DNA of 64,000 bases from contig NC_050098.1 in the NCBI RefSeq assembly GCF_902167145.1, positions 32,730,501 through 32,794,500 of the forward strand, read 5' to 3'. The notes under the pieces were generated by a model. That model was not told the origin of the DNA and made no database searches. It was given only the letters and a program-made list of their open reading frames with translations. Source of the stretch: Zea mays. Taxonomy: Eukaryota > Streptophyta > Magnoliopsida > Poales > Poaceae. Shown here in pieces: positions 1 to 12,211 of the stretch (positions are counted from its first letter, which is position 1; the number at the start of each line of letters is the position of its first letter). Both the position numbers and the translations under genes were made by a program.

Positions 1-106
1 TGCGGAGATTATCAATGTTCCAGGAATGCTCCAAGTCCTCGTCGGATGGCGTTGCGAGCCTGTACGCGCTGGGGGACGCCTTCGTCTTGACGATGAAAGG
101 GCCCTC
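1..106 (-). pseudogene. pol: Gypsy A integrase C-terminus (left fragment)
   Basis: Read on the minus strand this continues the integrase reading that stops at the Copia 1 insertion. The sequence on the far side (8953 onward) ends in EPKWEG, and this piece resumes PFIVK and runs to a typical Tat-lineage gypsy integrase tail (SWNIDNLR). The two pieces were one gene before Copia 1 inserted; the 5-bp target CCCTC is duplicated at 102-106 and 8948-8952. The gene runs off the left edge, so the Gypsy A 3' LTR lies outside the window. Broken elsewhere by frameshifts. Confidence 0.8.
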
Positions 107-1282
107 TGAGAGCACCTAGAGGGGGGGTGAATAGGTGATCCTGTAAAAATTAAACTTTAATGCCACAAAACTTGGTTAGGAGTTAGCACAATAAAGCCAA
201 GTGGCTAGATAAGAGTCTTTGCAAGACGTGATAACCACAAGAAGATCAATCACAGATAGACACAGTGGTTTATCTCGTGGTTCGGCCAAGTTGAACACTT
301 GCCTACTCCACGTTGTGGTGTCCCAACGGACGAGGGTTGCAATCAACCCCTCTCAAGTAGTCCAAAGACTCACTTGAATACCATGGTGTTTTGCTTTGCT
401 TTACTATATCCCGTTTGCGAGGAATCTCCACAACTTGGAGCCTTTCGCCCTTACACTTTGATGTTCACAAAGAAGCACGGAGTAAGGGAGGGATGAGCAA
501 CGCACACAAGACACAAAATCCGAGTACCAACACGCACACAAGTCGCAACAAGAGCTCACAACACAACCCGGCGAGTTCACAACTCAAATAGAGCTCTAGT
601 TGCTATCACAAAGAATCAAATGCGCGGAATCGAAGTCTTGGTGCTTAGGAATGCTTAGAGAATGCTTGGTGTCCTCCTCCATGCGCCTAGGGGTCCCTTT
701 TATAGCCCCAAGGCAGCTAGGAGCCGTTGAGTGCATTCCAGGAAGGCAATTCTTGCCTTCTGTCGCCTGGCGCATCGGACAGTCCGGTGCACCACCGGAC
801 ACTATCCGGTGCGGATTTCTTTCCTTCTTTGGCGAAGCCGGCCGTTGGCGCTTTGGAGTCGTTGGCGCACCGGACACTGTCTGGTGCCCCTTCTGACCGT
901 TGGCTCGGCCACGTGTCTCACGCGGATCGCGCGGCTGACCGTTGGCCCGGCCGACCGTTGGCTCACCGGACAGTCCGGTGAATTATAGCCGTACGCCGTT
1001 AATCACTTCCCGAGAGCAGCAAGTTCGCCTGAGCCGGACAGTCCGGTGCACCCAGACAGAGCTGACTTTGGCTGAACAAAGCCATCCTTAATTTCAACTT
1101 GATTTTTCCTGTTTCCAGCACTTAGACACAATACATTAGTCTCTAATACAATGTACTAAGTCTGAGAAACATACCTTTATACTTGATTTGTACTTTGTCC
1201 ACCATTTAACACTTAGGCACTTGTGTTGGACACTAAATCACCAAAACACTTAGAAATGGCCCAAGGGCACATTTCCCTTTCA
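107..1282 (-). repeat. Copia 1 3' LTR
   Basis: 1176 bp, nearly identical to 7753-8947 except in the palindrome cluster (about 760-1060). On the minus strand it starts TGAAAGGGAAATGTGCCC and ends in CTAGGTGCTCTCA. A TATA box (GGCTATAAAAGG on the minus strand, about 697-710) marks the U3/R side. The cluster holds four to five degenerate copies of a palindrome of the form CACCGGACAGTCCGGTG, known from Sirevirus LTRs. Short ORFs here are fortuitous. Confidence 0.93.
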
Positions 1283-2100
1283 ATCTCCCCCTTTTTGGTG
1301 ATTTATGCCAACACAACATAAAGCAAGTAGAACAAGTGCAAAATCAATTCAAATAAGAACTCAAAATTGTTTTGATTCCAATTTGACATATATGGATCAT
1401 TCTTTGCCACCACTTGGTTTGTTTTTGCAAATCAAACTCAATTTCCTATCTCTAAGTCAAATTCACTTGTAGAGACATAAAGAGAGGTATTCCACGAGAA
1501 ATTGATCAAAGGTTCAAAAACTCCCCTTTTTCCCATAATCAACCATTCTCCCCACAAGAGACCAACTTATGACAAAAAGAGACAATAAGAGGATTTTGAC
1601 AAAGCAAATGCTCTATTCTACTATTTTCAAAATTCTCAAAAGCTCTATTCTACTATTTTCAAAATTCTCAAGTGGTAGCTGATCCATTTCTTGCTTTGGC
1701 CTTATTTTCTCCCCATTTGGCATCAAGCACCAAAACGGGATCAATTTTGGCCCTTTGACCCCATTGCCTCTCCAAAATCTTCAACTAAGAGTAAAAAGCA
1801 ATAAGAGTATAGAGATGAACTTGGAATAAGTTACTCTTTCATCGGAGTGCAGTGGAAGTCTTGCATGGTCCAAGTCCACCTTTTCCCTTTCAAACCTCCT
1901 TTGAGACTAGATTACGCAAACTCAAGCACCCAGTTAGTCTCAAAGGGTCAAGTTGTAGCACATCTCCCCCTAAATTTGTGCATCACTTACAAATGGACTT
2001 GTAAGGTCTGGGGAGTGCTTGTACAACTTGAGCACCATAAATAAACAACAAAATGCATAAGGAACATTATCAAAGGCATAAAACACATGTATGCTATGAA
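1283..2100 (-). other. Copia 1 3' noncoding region with PPT
   Basis: Between the pol stop and the 3' LTR. No coding sequence seen, and no env-like ORF such as some Sireviruses carry. The polypurine tract next to the LTR reads AAAAAGGGGGAGAT on the minus strand (about 1283-1296). A second tract, TTAGGGGGAGATG (about 1962-1975), resembles it. A short direct repeat of the type TCTATTCTACTATTTTCAAAATTCTCAA occurs twice near 1612-1670. Confidence 0.75.
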
Positions 2101-5100
2101 TCAATCCAGGTTCCACGAATCTAAGACATTTAGCTCACTACGCAGCCAGCAAAAGGTCTTCTCATCTAGAGGCTTGGTAAAGATATCGGCTAGCTGGTTC
2201 ACGGTGCTAACATGAAACACTTCGATATCTCCCTTTTGCTGGTGGTCTCTCAAAAAGTGATGTCGGATGTCTATGTGCTTTGTGCGGCTGGGTTCAACAG
2301 GATTATCCGCCATGCGGATAGCACTCTCATTATCACATAGGAGTGGGACTTTGCTCAGATTGTAGCCAAAGTCCCTGAGGGTTTGCCTCATCCAAAGTAG
2401 TTGCGCGCAACACTGTCCTGCGGCAACATACTCGGCCTCAGCGGTGGATAGGGCAACGGAGGTTTGTTTCTTAGAACTCCATGACACCAGGGACCTTCCT
2501 AAGAATTGGCACGTCCCCGATGTACTCTTCCTATCGACCTTACATCCAGCATAGTCGGAGTCTGAATATCCAATCAAGTCAAAGGTAGACCCCTTTGGAT
2601 ACCAGATCCCGAAGCAAGGCGTAGCGACTAAATATCTAAGAATTCGCTTCATGGCCACTAAGTGACACTCCCTTGGATCAGATTGAAATCTAGCACACAT
2701 GGATACGCTAAGCATAATATCCAGTCTACTAGCACATAAATAAAGTAAAGACCCTATCATAGACCGGTATGCTTTTTGATCAACGGACTTACCTCCTTTG
2801 TTGAGGTCGGTGTGTCCGTCGGTTCCCATTGGAGTCTTTGCGGGCTTGGCGTCCTTCATCCCAAACTGCTTGATCAAGTCTTGTGTGTACTTTGTTTGGG
2901 ATATGAAGGTCCCATCCTTGAGTTGCTTCACTTGGAACCCAAGGAAATAGCTTAACTCGCCCATCATCGACATCTCAAATTTTTGAGTCATCACCCTACT
3001 AAACTCTTCACAAGACTTTTGGTTAGTATAACCAAATATTATGTCATCGACATAAATTTGGCACACAAAAAGATCACCATCACAAGTCTTAGTAAAAAGA
3101 GTTGGATCGGCTTTCCCAACCTTGAAATCATTAGCAATTAAAAAGTCTCTAAGGCATTCATACCATGCTCTTGGGGCTTGCTTAAGTCCATAGAGCGCCT
3201 TAGAGAGCTTACATACGTGGTCGGGGTACCGGTCATCCTCGAAGCCAGGGGGTTGCTCCATGTACACCTCCTCCTTGATTGGCCCGTTGAGGAAAGCGCT
3301 CTTCACATCCATTTGGAACAACCTGCAAGAATGGTGAGCGGCATATGCTAGCAAAATACGAATGGATTCTAGCCTAACCACAAGAGCAAAAGTCTCCTCA
3401 AAGTCCAAACCTGCGACTTGGGCATAACCTTTTGCCACAAGTCGTGCCTTGTTCCTTGTCACCACCCCGTGCTCGTATTGTTTGTTACGGAACACCCACT
3501 TGGTTCCCACAACATTTTGCTTGGGACGAGGCACCAGTGTCCAAACTTCATTTCTCTTGAAGTTGTTGAGCTCCTCCTGCATGGCCAACACCCAGTCTGG
3601 ATCTAGCAAGGCCTCCTCTACCCTGAAAGGCTCAATAGAAGAGACAAAGGAGTAATGCTCACAAAAATTAACTAATCGAGACCGAGTAGTTACTCCCTTG
3701 CTAATGTCACCCAAAATCTGGTCGACGGGATGATCCCTTTGAATCATTGCTCGGACTTGAGTTGGAGGTGCCGGTTGTGCTTCTTCCTCCATTACATGAT
3801 CATCTTGTGCTCCCCCTTGATCATACGCCTCCTCTTGATGAACCTGTTCATCGTCTTAAGTTGGGGGATGCACCATTTTTGAGGAAGAAGATTGATCTTG
3901 CTCATTTTGTTCCTGTGGCCTCACATCTCTAATTGCCATGGTGCGCATTGCGGCCGTTGGAATGTCTTCTTCATCTACATCATCAAGATCAACAACTTGC
4001 TCTCTTGAAGAGCCATTAGTCTCATCAAATACAACGTCGCTAGAGACTTCAGCCAAACCCGATGATTTGTTGAAGACCCTATACGCCTTTGTATTTGAGT
4101 CATAACCTAACAAAAACCCTTCTACCGCTTTGGGAGCAAATTTGGAATTCCTACCCTTCTTCACTAGAATGTAGCATTTACTCCCAAAAACTCGGAAATA
4201 TGAAACATTGGGTTTGTTACCGGTTAGTAGCTCATACGAAGTCTTCTTGAGGAGGCGATGAAGGTAGACCCGGTTGATGGCGTGGCAAGCCGTGTTCACG
4301 GCTTCCGACCAAAAGCGCTCGGGGGTCTTGAATTCTTCAAGCATCGTCCTCGCCATGTCTATAAGCGTCCTGTTCTTCCTCTCTACCACACCATTTTGCT
4401 GTGGTGTGTAGGGAGCGGAGAACTCGTGCTTGATTCCTTCCTCCTCAAGATACTCCTCCACTTGAAGGTTCTTGAACTCGGACCCATTGTCGCTCCTTAT
4501 CTTCTTCACCTTGAGCTCAAACTCGTTTTGAGCTCTCCTTAGGAAGCGCTTGAGGGTCCCTTGGGTTTCAGATTTATCCTGCAAAAAGAATACCCAAGTG
4601 AAGCGGGAAAAATCATCAACTATAACAAGACCATACTTACTTCCTCCTATGCTTAGATAGGCGACGGGTCCGAAGAGGTCCATATGAAGTAACTCCAGGG
4701 GTCTTGATGTTGTCATCACATTTTTGGCATGATGAGAGCTTCCCACCTGTTTCCCTGCTTGACAAGCTGCACAAGGTCTATCTTTTTCGAAAGTAACATT
4801 AGTTAGACCTATCACGTGATCTCCCTTTAGAAGCTTGTGAAGGTTCTTCATCCCCACATGTGCTAAGCGGTGATGCCATAGCCAGCCCATGCCAGTCTTA
4901 GCAATTAAGCATGCATCTAGACCGGCCTCCTCTTTTGCAAAATCAACTAAATAGAGTTTGCCGTCTAATACACCCTTACAAGCTAATGAACCATCACTTC
5001 TTCTAAAGACAGACACATCTACATTTGTGAATAGACAATTATATCCCATATTACATAATTGACTTACGGATAACAAATTATATCCAAGCGACTCAACTAA

Positions 5101-5307
5101 GAATACATTAGAAATAGAGTGCTCATTTGAGATTGCAATCTTGCCTAAGCCTTTAACCTTGCCTTGGTTCCCATCACCGAATATGATTGAATTTTGGGGA
5201 TCCTTGTTCTTGACGTAGGAAGAGAACATCCTCTTTTCCCCCGTCATGTGGTTTGTGCATCCGCTGTCGATAATCCAGCTAGAGCCCCCGGATGCATAAA
5301 CCTGCAA
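2101..5307 (-). pseudogene. pol: Copia 1 pol: protease, integrase, RT, RNase H
   Basis: Encodes the enzymes that process, copy and integrate the element. In order on the minus strand: aspartic protease start (WIIDSGCTNHMTG, just after 5307), integrase zinc-finger region and DDE core (MDLFGP, then DNGSEFKN; YTPQQNGVVERKN), integrase tail, RT with catalytic YVDD (about 3041-3055), and Copia RNase H with STAEAEY, ending in LNVLDS. One in-frame stop at 3856-3858 (inferred CAA to TAA) splits an otherwise open frame of about 1,070 codons. The pol frame is +1 relative to gag and overlaps the gag end by about nine codons. A splice-acceptor-like TTGCAG|GT lies at 5302-5303. Confidence 0.93.
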
Positions 5308-5314
5308 GGCAAAT

Positions 5315-7702
5315 TTAGGCTTGGGTCTTAGGTACCCAACTCATGTTGGGTCCTACAAGGTTAGTACAAATAGCCTTAGGGACCCAAATGCAAGTTTTAT
5401 CTCCCTTGCATTTTGCCCCTAATTTTCTAGCAACTATCTTTCTATCCTTTCTACAAATAGCAAAGGAAGCATTTAAAGCATGATAAATTGTAGAAGGTTC
5501 ACTATTTGTTTTCCTAGGCACATGAACAACATTTCTTCTAGGCATGTGATTAATAACATTTCTCCTAGCAAAATTTCTTTCATGCATAATAGAAGAACTA
5601 GAAGCAACCATGGCATGAGAATCAAAAGCATCATAACTTTTATAAGCATTTCTAGAATGTCTCCTATCATGATACATGAAGGCATGGTTCTTTTGAGCAC
5701 TACTAGCCATAGGGGCCTTCCCTTTCTCCTTGGCGGAGATGGAAGCCTTATGGCTTGTTAAGTTCTTGACTTCCCTCTTGAAGCCAAGACCATCCTTAAT
5801 TGAGGGGTGTCTACCAATCGTGTAGGCATCCCTTGCAAATTTTAGCTTGTCAAATTCACTCTTGCTAGTCTTAAGTTGGGCATTAAGACTAGCCACTTCA
5901 TCATTTAATTTAGAAATGCAAACTAGGTGTTCACTACAAGCATCAACATTAAAATCTTTGCACCTATTGCAAATCATAACATGTTCTACACAAGAGTTAG
6001 ATTTATTTGCTACTTCTAGTTTAGCATTTAAATCATCAATAACACCTTTTAAAGTAGAAATGGTTTCATGACAAGTAGATAGTTCACAAGAAATCATTTC
6101 ATTCCTTTTAACTTCTAGAGCAAGAGAATTTTGTGCACTAACAAATTATTCATGCTCTTCATATAAAAGGTCCTCTTGTTTTTCTAGTAATCTATTCTTA
6201 TCATTCAAAGCATCAATCAACTCATTAATCTTATCAATCTTACTTCAATCTAAGCCCTTGAATAAGCATGAATAGTCTATTTCATCATCATCACTGGACT
6301 CATCCTCGCTAGAAGAAGCATAAGTAGTATTGTTTCGAGTACATACCTTCTTCTCCTTTGCCATGAGGCATGTGTGATGCTCGTTGGGGAAGAGGGATGA
6401 CTTGTTGAAGGCGGTGGCGGCGAGTCCTTCGTTGTCGGAGTCGGACGAGGAGCAATCCGAATCCCACTCCTTTCCAAGATGTGCCTCGCCCTTCGCCTTC
6501 TTGTAGTTCTTCTTCTTTTCCCACTTTCCACTCTTCTTTTCCTGGTCACTATCATTATCGGGACAATTAGCTATAAAATGACCAATCTTACCACATTTGA
6601 AGCAGGAGCGCTTCCCTTTCGTCTTGTTCTTGTTGGGGTGCTCCTTGCGACCCTTTAGCGTCGTCTTGAACCGCTTGATGATAAGGGCCATTTCTTCCTC
6701 ATTAAGCCCGGCCGCCTCAACTTGCGCCACCTTGCTAGGTAGTGCCTCCTTGCTCCTTGTCGCTTTAAGAGCAACAGTTTGAGGCTCGTGAATTGGGCCA
6801 TTCAATGCATCATCCACGTATCTCGCCTCCTTGATCATCATCCGCCCGCTTACAAATTTCCCAAGAATTTCTTCGAGCGACATCTTGGTGTACCTAGGAT
6901 TTTCACGAATATTGTTTACCAGATGTGGATCAAGTACAGTAAAGGACCTTAGCATTAGGCGGACGACGTCGTGGTCCGTCCATCGCATGCTTCCATAGCT
7001 CCTTATCTTGTTGACGAGGGTCTTTAGCCTGTTGTACGTCTGGGTTGGCTCCTCCCCTCTTATCATCACGAATCTCCCGAGTTCACCTTCCACTAACTCC
7101 ATCTTGGTGAGCATGGTGACGTCGTTCCCCTCATGTGAGATCTTGAGGGTGTCCCAGATCTGCTTGGCATTGTCCAAGCCGCTCACCTTATGATACTTGT
7201 CCCTGCACAATGAGGCTAACAACACAGTAGTAGCTTATGCATTTTTATGAATCTGTTCATTGATAAACAAAGGACTATCCGAGCTATCAAATTTCATTCC
7301 ACTCTCTACTATCTCCCATATACTAGGATGGAGAGAGAACAAGTGACTACGCATTTTGTGACTCTAAAATCCGTAGTCCTCTCCATCAAAATGAGGAGGT
7401 TTACCAAGTGGAATGGAGAGTAAATGAGCATTGGTACTTTGAGGAATACGAGAATAATCAAAAGAAAAGTTTGAATTAACAGTCTTCTTTTTCTCATAGT
7501 CGTTGTCGTCGTCCTTTTGGGAAGAAGAGGATTCGTCGCTGTCGTAGTAGACTATCTCCTTGATGCGCCTTGTTTTCTTCTTCCTCCCATCTTTTCTTTT
7601 GTGGCTCAAGCCCGAGTCAATAGGCTTGACCTCCTTTGGATCATTGACAAAGGACTCCTTCTCCTTATCATTGACCACCATCCCCTTGCCCCTAGGATCC
7701 AT
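5315..7702 (-). pseudogene. gag: Copia 1 gag
   Basis: Capsid/nucleocapsid gene; forms the cytoplasmic particle that packages element RNA. I take the ATG at 7702 (MDPRGKG), shortly after the PBS. The frame runs to 5315-5317 with four internal stops: 7364-7366, 7235-7237, 6245-6247 and 6146-6148. Three look like C-to-T or G-to-A changes from Trp, Gln and Arg codons. Visible parts: basic N-terminus, UBN2-type gag core (about 6700-7220), CCHC knuckle (CFKCGKIGHFIANC, about 6560-6605), acidic Ser/Asp stretch, coiled-coil region, and a C-terminal basic segment ending WVPKTQA. No frameshift is needed along its length. Confidence 0.9.
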
Positions 7703-7736
7703 CACTTCGGGCGGTTAGTCCCTTTCTTGAAGAGAA

Positions 7737-7750
7737 CGGCTCTGATACCA
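7737..7750 (-). promoter_or_regulatory. Copia 1 primer-binding site (tRNA-iMet)
   Basis: Minus strand reads TGGTATCAGAGCC two bases inside the 5' LTR, the standard complement of the initiator tRNA-Met 3' end used to prime minus-strand DNA synthesis. Confidence 0.93.
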
Positions 7751-7752
7751 AT

Positions 7753-8947
7753 TGAGAGCACCTAGAGGGGGGGTGAATAGGTGATCCTGTAAAACTTAAA
7801 CTTCAATGCCACAAAACTTGGTTAGGAGTTAGCACAATAAATCCAAGTGGCTAGATAAGAGTCTTTGCAAGACGTGATAACCACAAGAAGATCAATCACA
7901 TATAGACACAGTGGTTTATCCCATGGTTCGGCCAAGTTCAAGACTTGCCTACTCCACGTTGTGGCGTTCCAACGGACGAGGGTTGCAATCAACCCCTCTC
8001 AAGTAGTCCAAAGACTCACTTGAATACCACGGTGTTTTGCTTTGCTTTACTATATCCCGTTTGCGAGGAATCTCCACAACTTGGAGCCTCTCGCCCTTAC
8101 ACTTTGATGTTTACAAAGAAGCACGGAGTAAGGGAGGGATGAGCAACGCACACAAGACACAAAATCCGAGTACCAACACGCACACAAGTCGCAACAAGAG
8201 CTCACAACACAACCCGATGAGTTCACAACTCAAATAGATCTCTAGTTGCTATCACAAAGAATCAAATGCGCGGAATCGAAGTCTTGGTGCTTAGGAATGC
8301 TTAGAGAATGCTTGGTGTCCTCCTCCATGCGCCTAGGGGTCCCTTTTATAGCCCCAAGGCAGCTAGGAGCCGTTGAGTGCATTCCAGGAAGGCAATTCTT
8401 GCCTTCTGTCGCCTAGCGCACCGGACACTGTCCGGTGCGGATTTCTTTCCTTCTTTGGCGAAGCCGACCGTTGGCGCTTTGGAGCCGTTGGCGCACCGGA
8501 CAGTCCGGTGCCCCCTTCTGACCATTGGCTCGGCCACGTGTCTCGCGCGGATCGCGCGGCCGACCATTGGCTCACCGCATAGTCCGGTGCACACCGGACA
8601 GTCCGGTGAATTATAGTCGTACGCCGTTAATCACTTCCCGAGAGCAGCAAGTTCGCCTGAGCCAGCCTGGCGCACCGGACACTGTCCGGTGCACCACCGG
8701 ACACTGTCCGGTGCACCCAGACAGAGCTGACTTTGGCTGAACAAAGCCATCCTTAATTTCAACTTGATTTTTCCTGTTTCCAGCACTTAGACACAATACA
8801 TTAGTCTCTAAAACAATGTACTAAGTCTGAGAAACATACCTTTATACTTGATTTGTACTTTGTCCACCATTTAACACTTAGGCACTTGTGTTGGACACTA
8901 AATCACCAAAACACTTAGAAATGGCCCAAGGGCACATTTCCCTTTCA
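7753..8947 (-). repeat. Copia 1 5' LTR
   Basis: 1195 bp. Same ends as the 3' LTR. TATA box at about 8339-8352 on the minus strand. Its palindrome cluster (about 8410-8725) differs from the 3' copy by several unit gains and losses, whereas the rest of the LTR differs only at scattered bases. Confidence 0.93.
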
Positions 8948-8952
8948 CCCTC

Positions 8953-11335
8953 CCACTTGGGCTCCAGCTTGCCCCTGGACTCTGTTCGAGCTGTCCGGAC
9001 GAGTACGAGGTCTCCTTCGCTGAATTCCCTCGGGATGACTGTGTGGTCACGCCATGCTTTTGTCTGGGCCTGGTATTTGTTTAGAGCCTGTAGGGCGAAG
9101 ACGCGGTCTCCATCGATGAGGTCCTTCGAAGTGGGCTCGTCCACGTCGGGGACAGCTGACGGGACTGTCCGTGGGGACCCATGTTTTATTTCTTGCGGGG
9201 TCATAGCCTCCGATCCATATAGAAGGCGGAAAGGGGTGAACCCAGTCGCCCTGCACTCAGTCGTGTTTAATGCCCAGACTGCTTCAGGTAACAACTCGAC
9301 CCACTTGCCCTTTTTATCGTCGAGCAGCATCTTCTTGACAGCTGTGAAATTTTTTCCATTTGCGCGTTCCACAACTCCGTTGGACTGCGGGTGGTATACT
9401 GAGGCGAAGGCATGCTTGGTGCCAATGGAGAAGCAGAAATCCTTGAAGTCTTGGCTGTCAAATTGCTTGCCATTGTCAACTGTGAGTTCGGACGGTACTC
9501 CGAAGCGGCAAACAATGTTTTGCCAGAAGAATTTCTGGGCAGTCTTCGATGTTATTGTGGATACAGCCCTCGCCTCAATCCATTTGGTAAAGTATTCGAC
9601 AGCGACGAAGGTGAACTTGAAGTTCCCCTGGGCTGTGGGTAGGGGCCCAACGATGTCGAGGCCCCAGCGCTGAAGAGGCCATGTGTGGGCGATTAGCTTC
9701 GTGAACTGCGAAGGGCTTCCTGATCGTGGAGAAAATTTTCTGGCAGGCTTCGCAGGACCTTGTGACCCGATTTGCAGCGCAGATCATAGCGGACCAGTAG
9801 AAACCTTGCCGGATTACCTTTGCGGCTAGTGCCCTGGGCCCTGCGTGAGAGCCGCAAGTTCCGCTGTGGACTTCGCGCAAAATTTGGACGCCTTCGGTCT
9901 CGGTGACACATTTAAGCATGGGTTGACTGACCCCCTTCTTGTAAATCTATCCTTCAATTAGTGCGAGTTCCGGCTTCGATGTTTGAGGCGCTTGGCCTCA
10001 TTGATCTCGGTTGGATGATAATACCCCTGCAGGAACAGGGTTATTGGTGCCCGCCAGTCTTCGGTCATGATAAGGTTGACTATGCGGTGACCCTCGCTGT
10101 CATTGGTTATTTGGAGTCCTGGGCTGCGGACGGCTGGTGTGCCAATGACATGGTAGAATACATCGGAGGGCAGGGCCTCGCCTCGGGCGGCTGCTTTGGC
10201 CAACGCGTCAGCCTCCTCATTCTTGGCCCGGTCCACATGCTGCAAGGTGAAACCTTTGAATTGCCTCTCGAGACTACGGATAGCCGCGAGGTACTGCATA
10301 AGTGCGGGGTCCTTCGCTGCGTAGTCTTTCTCGACTTGGCCGGCGACTACCTTGGAGTCTGTTCTGATAATGCAGGTAGTGACACCAAGGGCCCTTAGTT
10401 TGCGGAGGCCGAGGATGACAGCTTCGTATTCTGCTATGTTGTTAGTGCATCTGTCAGATTCCAGAGCAAAGCTGAGGCGTGCCGCGTATCTGTGCTTGAC
10501 CCCGGTGGGTGAGGTAATGACTGCAGCAGCGCCTGCCCCCGCGTGGCACCATGCGCCGTCGCAATGGATTGTCCAAACCTTCTCTGCGGACGGGTCCGGC
10601 TGTGTTATTGGCCCAGTCCAGTCGATGATGAAGTCTGCCAGAACTTGTGACTTGATGGCTGTTCTGGGCTCGAATGTGATGTGGTAGCCGGAGAGTTCGA
10701 CCGCCATTTGGCAATCCGGACCGATGCCTCCGGGTTTCTGAACAATTCGCCGAGTCCCCTATCTGAGGTGACCCGGACCTTGAATGCTTCAAAATAGTGG
10801 CGCAATTTGCGCGAAGCCATAACAACTGCATAGGCAATCTTTTCCAGTTCCGTCATATTACATTTTGATGGTGCGAGCACTTCGGAGACGTAATAAACTG
10901 GACATTGCCTGATCATGCCCTCTACTGTCTGCTCTTGAAGTAGTGCCGCGCTGACCGCATGTGGCGAAGCCGCAACATAGAGCAACAGGGGTAGCGAAGA
11001 GTCGGGGCTTGTAAGAACCGCCAATTCCGACAGGTACTGTTTCAATGAGGCGAAGGACGCCGCCTTCTCTGGTCCCCAAGCGAAATCTTTTGCGCCACGG
11101 AGAGTTTTGAGGAAGGGGAGACTTCGCTCTGCGGATTTGGAGATGAATCTGTTGGGGGCGGCCAATCTGCCTGTCAGGTGTTGGATGTCTCTGGCTGACT
11201 GCGGGGGCGTCATGTTGATGATGGCCTAAATTTTGGTTGGGTTGGCCTCGATTCCATGGTGTGACACCAGGTAGCCCAATATTTTCCCCTGGCGAACGCC
11301 GAAGACGCACTTTTCGGGGTTTAGGCGAAGTCGTG
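8953..11335 (-). pseudogene. pol: Gypsy A pol: RT end, RNase H, archaeal-type RNase H, integrase
   Basis: Minus-strand Tat-lineage gypsy pol, truncated at its 5' side. From 11335 downward: RT thumb/connection (FLKTLRGAKDFAWGPEK), the normal gypsy RNase H (LLLYVAASPHAVSAALLQE, about 10750-11000), then a second archaeal-type RNase H (IHCDGAWCHAGAGAAAV ... NNIAEYEAVILGL, about 10230-10600), then integrase with its HHCC region (about 9740-9910) and C-terminal part (GFTPFRLLYGSEA). The double RNase H is the signature of the Tat clade. The reading changes frame at least three times, so it is dead. The RT catalytic motif is missing because the sequence is cut at 11335 by Gypsy B. Confidence 0.88.
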
Positions 11336-12205
11336 TGTGACACCCCAGTGTCACCTAGGGTTTCTCTCAAATGCCAAACCAAGAATCATTATTTTATGTG
11401 AGCCTAAGTAAGCATGAGCATCAAAATAACTTAAGTAATAAAGAATTCACCAAGTACATGCTTAAAAAGTATCATGATCAAACAATTGAGACTTTTAAAA
11501 GATAAGAATGTGCAACCCTAATTAAGAACCCTAAGTGAGCCCTATGAGCTAAATTCAAGAAAATAAGCACAAGGGGATGAAAAGTTTAAAATTATGAATT
11601 GGGCCAATTATAAAAATTGAAGTATATTTAATGGGCAACAAGAAATGTTGAGAAAACTTACCCAAAATAACTCAAATAAAACCCCAAATCAAGCTTCTCA
11701 TGTGGGGACTTAATGGGATTTCTGAATTTCAGAATTCTGAAATTCAGACCTTGAGCCAAAGATCAGGGATGTTCACCTTGATCCCTAACTCGAATCCTAA
11801 TGGCCCCATTGACAAAATTGTGTCTAACTAACCCCTCTGTCGTGTGCTAGAAGATGGCATTGGGACGCGAGCCCTAGACACGACAAAACCTTGGATTTGC
11901 CTCGGGTTTGGGCAGGGAGACAGACCAGATTTCCTGGCTCCATATCTCTGCAACCAGTAGGCAAAATCCTATGACCCCCACACAAGAATGGTAGTTTGTA
12001 GGGAGGAGAAGAGGTTTTGTGCACTGACCAAGGCGAGAGCAGGCTCGGATGAGCGACCACACGTGGCAGAACTTGGGCAGAACGCACGGGCACACGTGTT
12101 CGACCCTGGTCGGCACGCCAGAGCTCGCCCAACCCGCGCGCGCTCACCCCGGCGTCCGGTCAAGTCCGCCGCGCGCCCACACCCTCGGTCGTGCCCACCC
12201 GCGCC

Positions 12206-12211
12206 TATAAA
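12206..12211 (+). promoter_or_regulatory. TATA box of Gypsy B 5' LTR
   Basis: TATAAA in a GC-rich setting (GCGCCTATAAAGCC), expected to place transcription start near 12235. The same box is at 23085-23090 in the 3' LTR. Downstream leader splice motifs: donor GTGAGT at 12496, acceptor AG at 12587-12588, donor GTAAGC at 12737. Confidence 0.75.

Larger units (their letters stand above)
107..8947 (-). mobile_element. Copia 1: full-length Opie/Ji-type Sirevirus
   Basis: Complete Ty1/Copia LTR retrotransposon, coding on the minus strand, inserted in the integrase gene of Gypsy A. Directly visible: two LTRs (107-1282 and 7753-8947) with TG...CA ends, TSD CCCTC on both sides, a PBS matching initiator tRNA-Met, a PPT, and gag followed by protease-integrase-RT-RNase H, the Copia order. 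The long gag with a CCHC knuckle and coiled-coil region, the CCGGAC...GTCCGG LTR palindromes and the multiple polypurine tracts fit the Sirevirus lineage. Five premature stops make it non-coding now. Opie versus Ji is not settled by eye. It shares its LTR family with Copia 2. Confidence 0.93.

Noticed and set aside
299..591. Short ORFs in the Copia 1 LTR, repeated at 7945-8237
   Set aside because: Duplicated only because they lie in both LTRs; antisense to element transcription, no domain, no start context.
1283..2100. Env-like ORF expected in some Sireviruses
   Set aside because: The space between RNase H and the LTR is only about 0.8 kb in all three Copia elements and holds no open frame of note.
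8888..9673. Plus-strand frame of 261 codons
   Set aside because: Shadow of the Gypsy A integrase on the minus strand; no recognisable domain.
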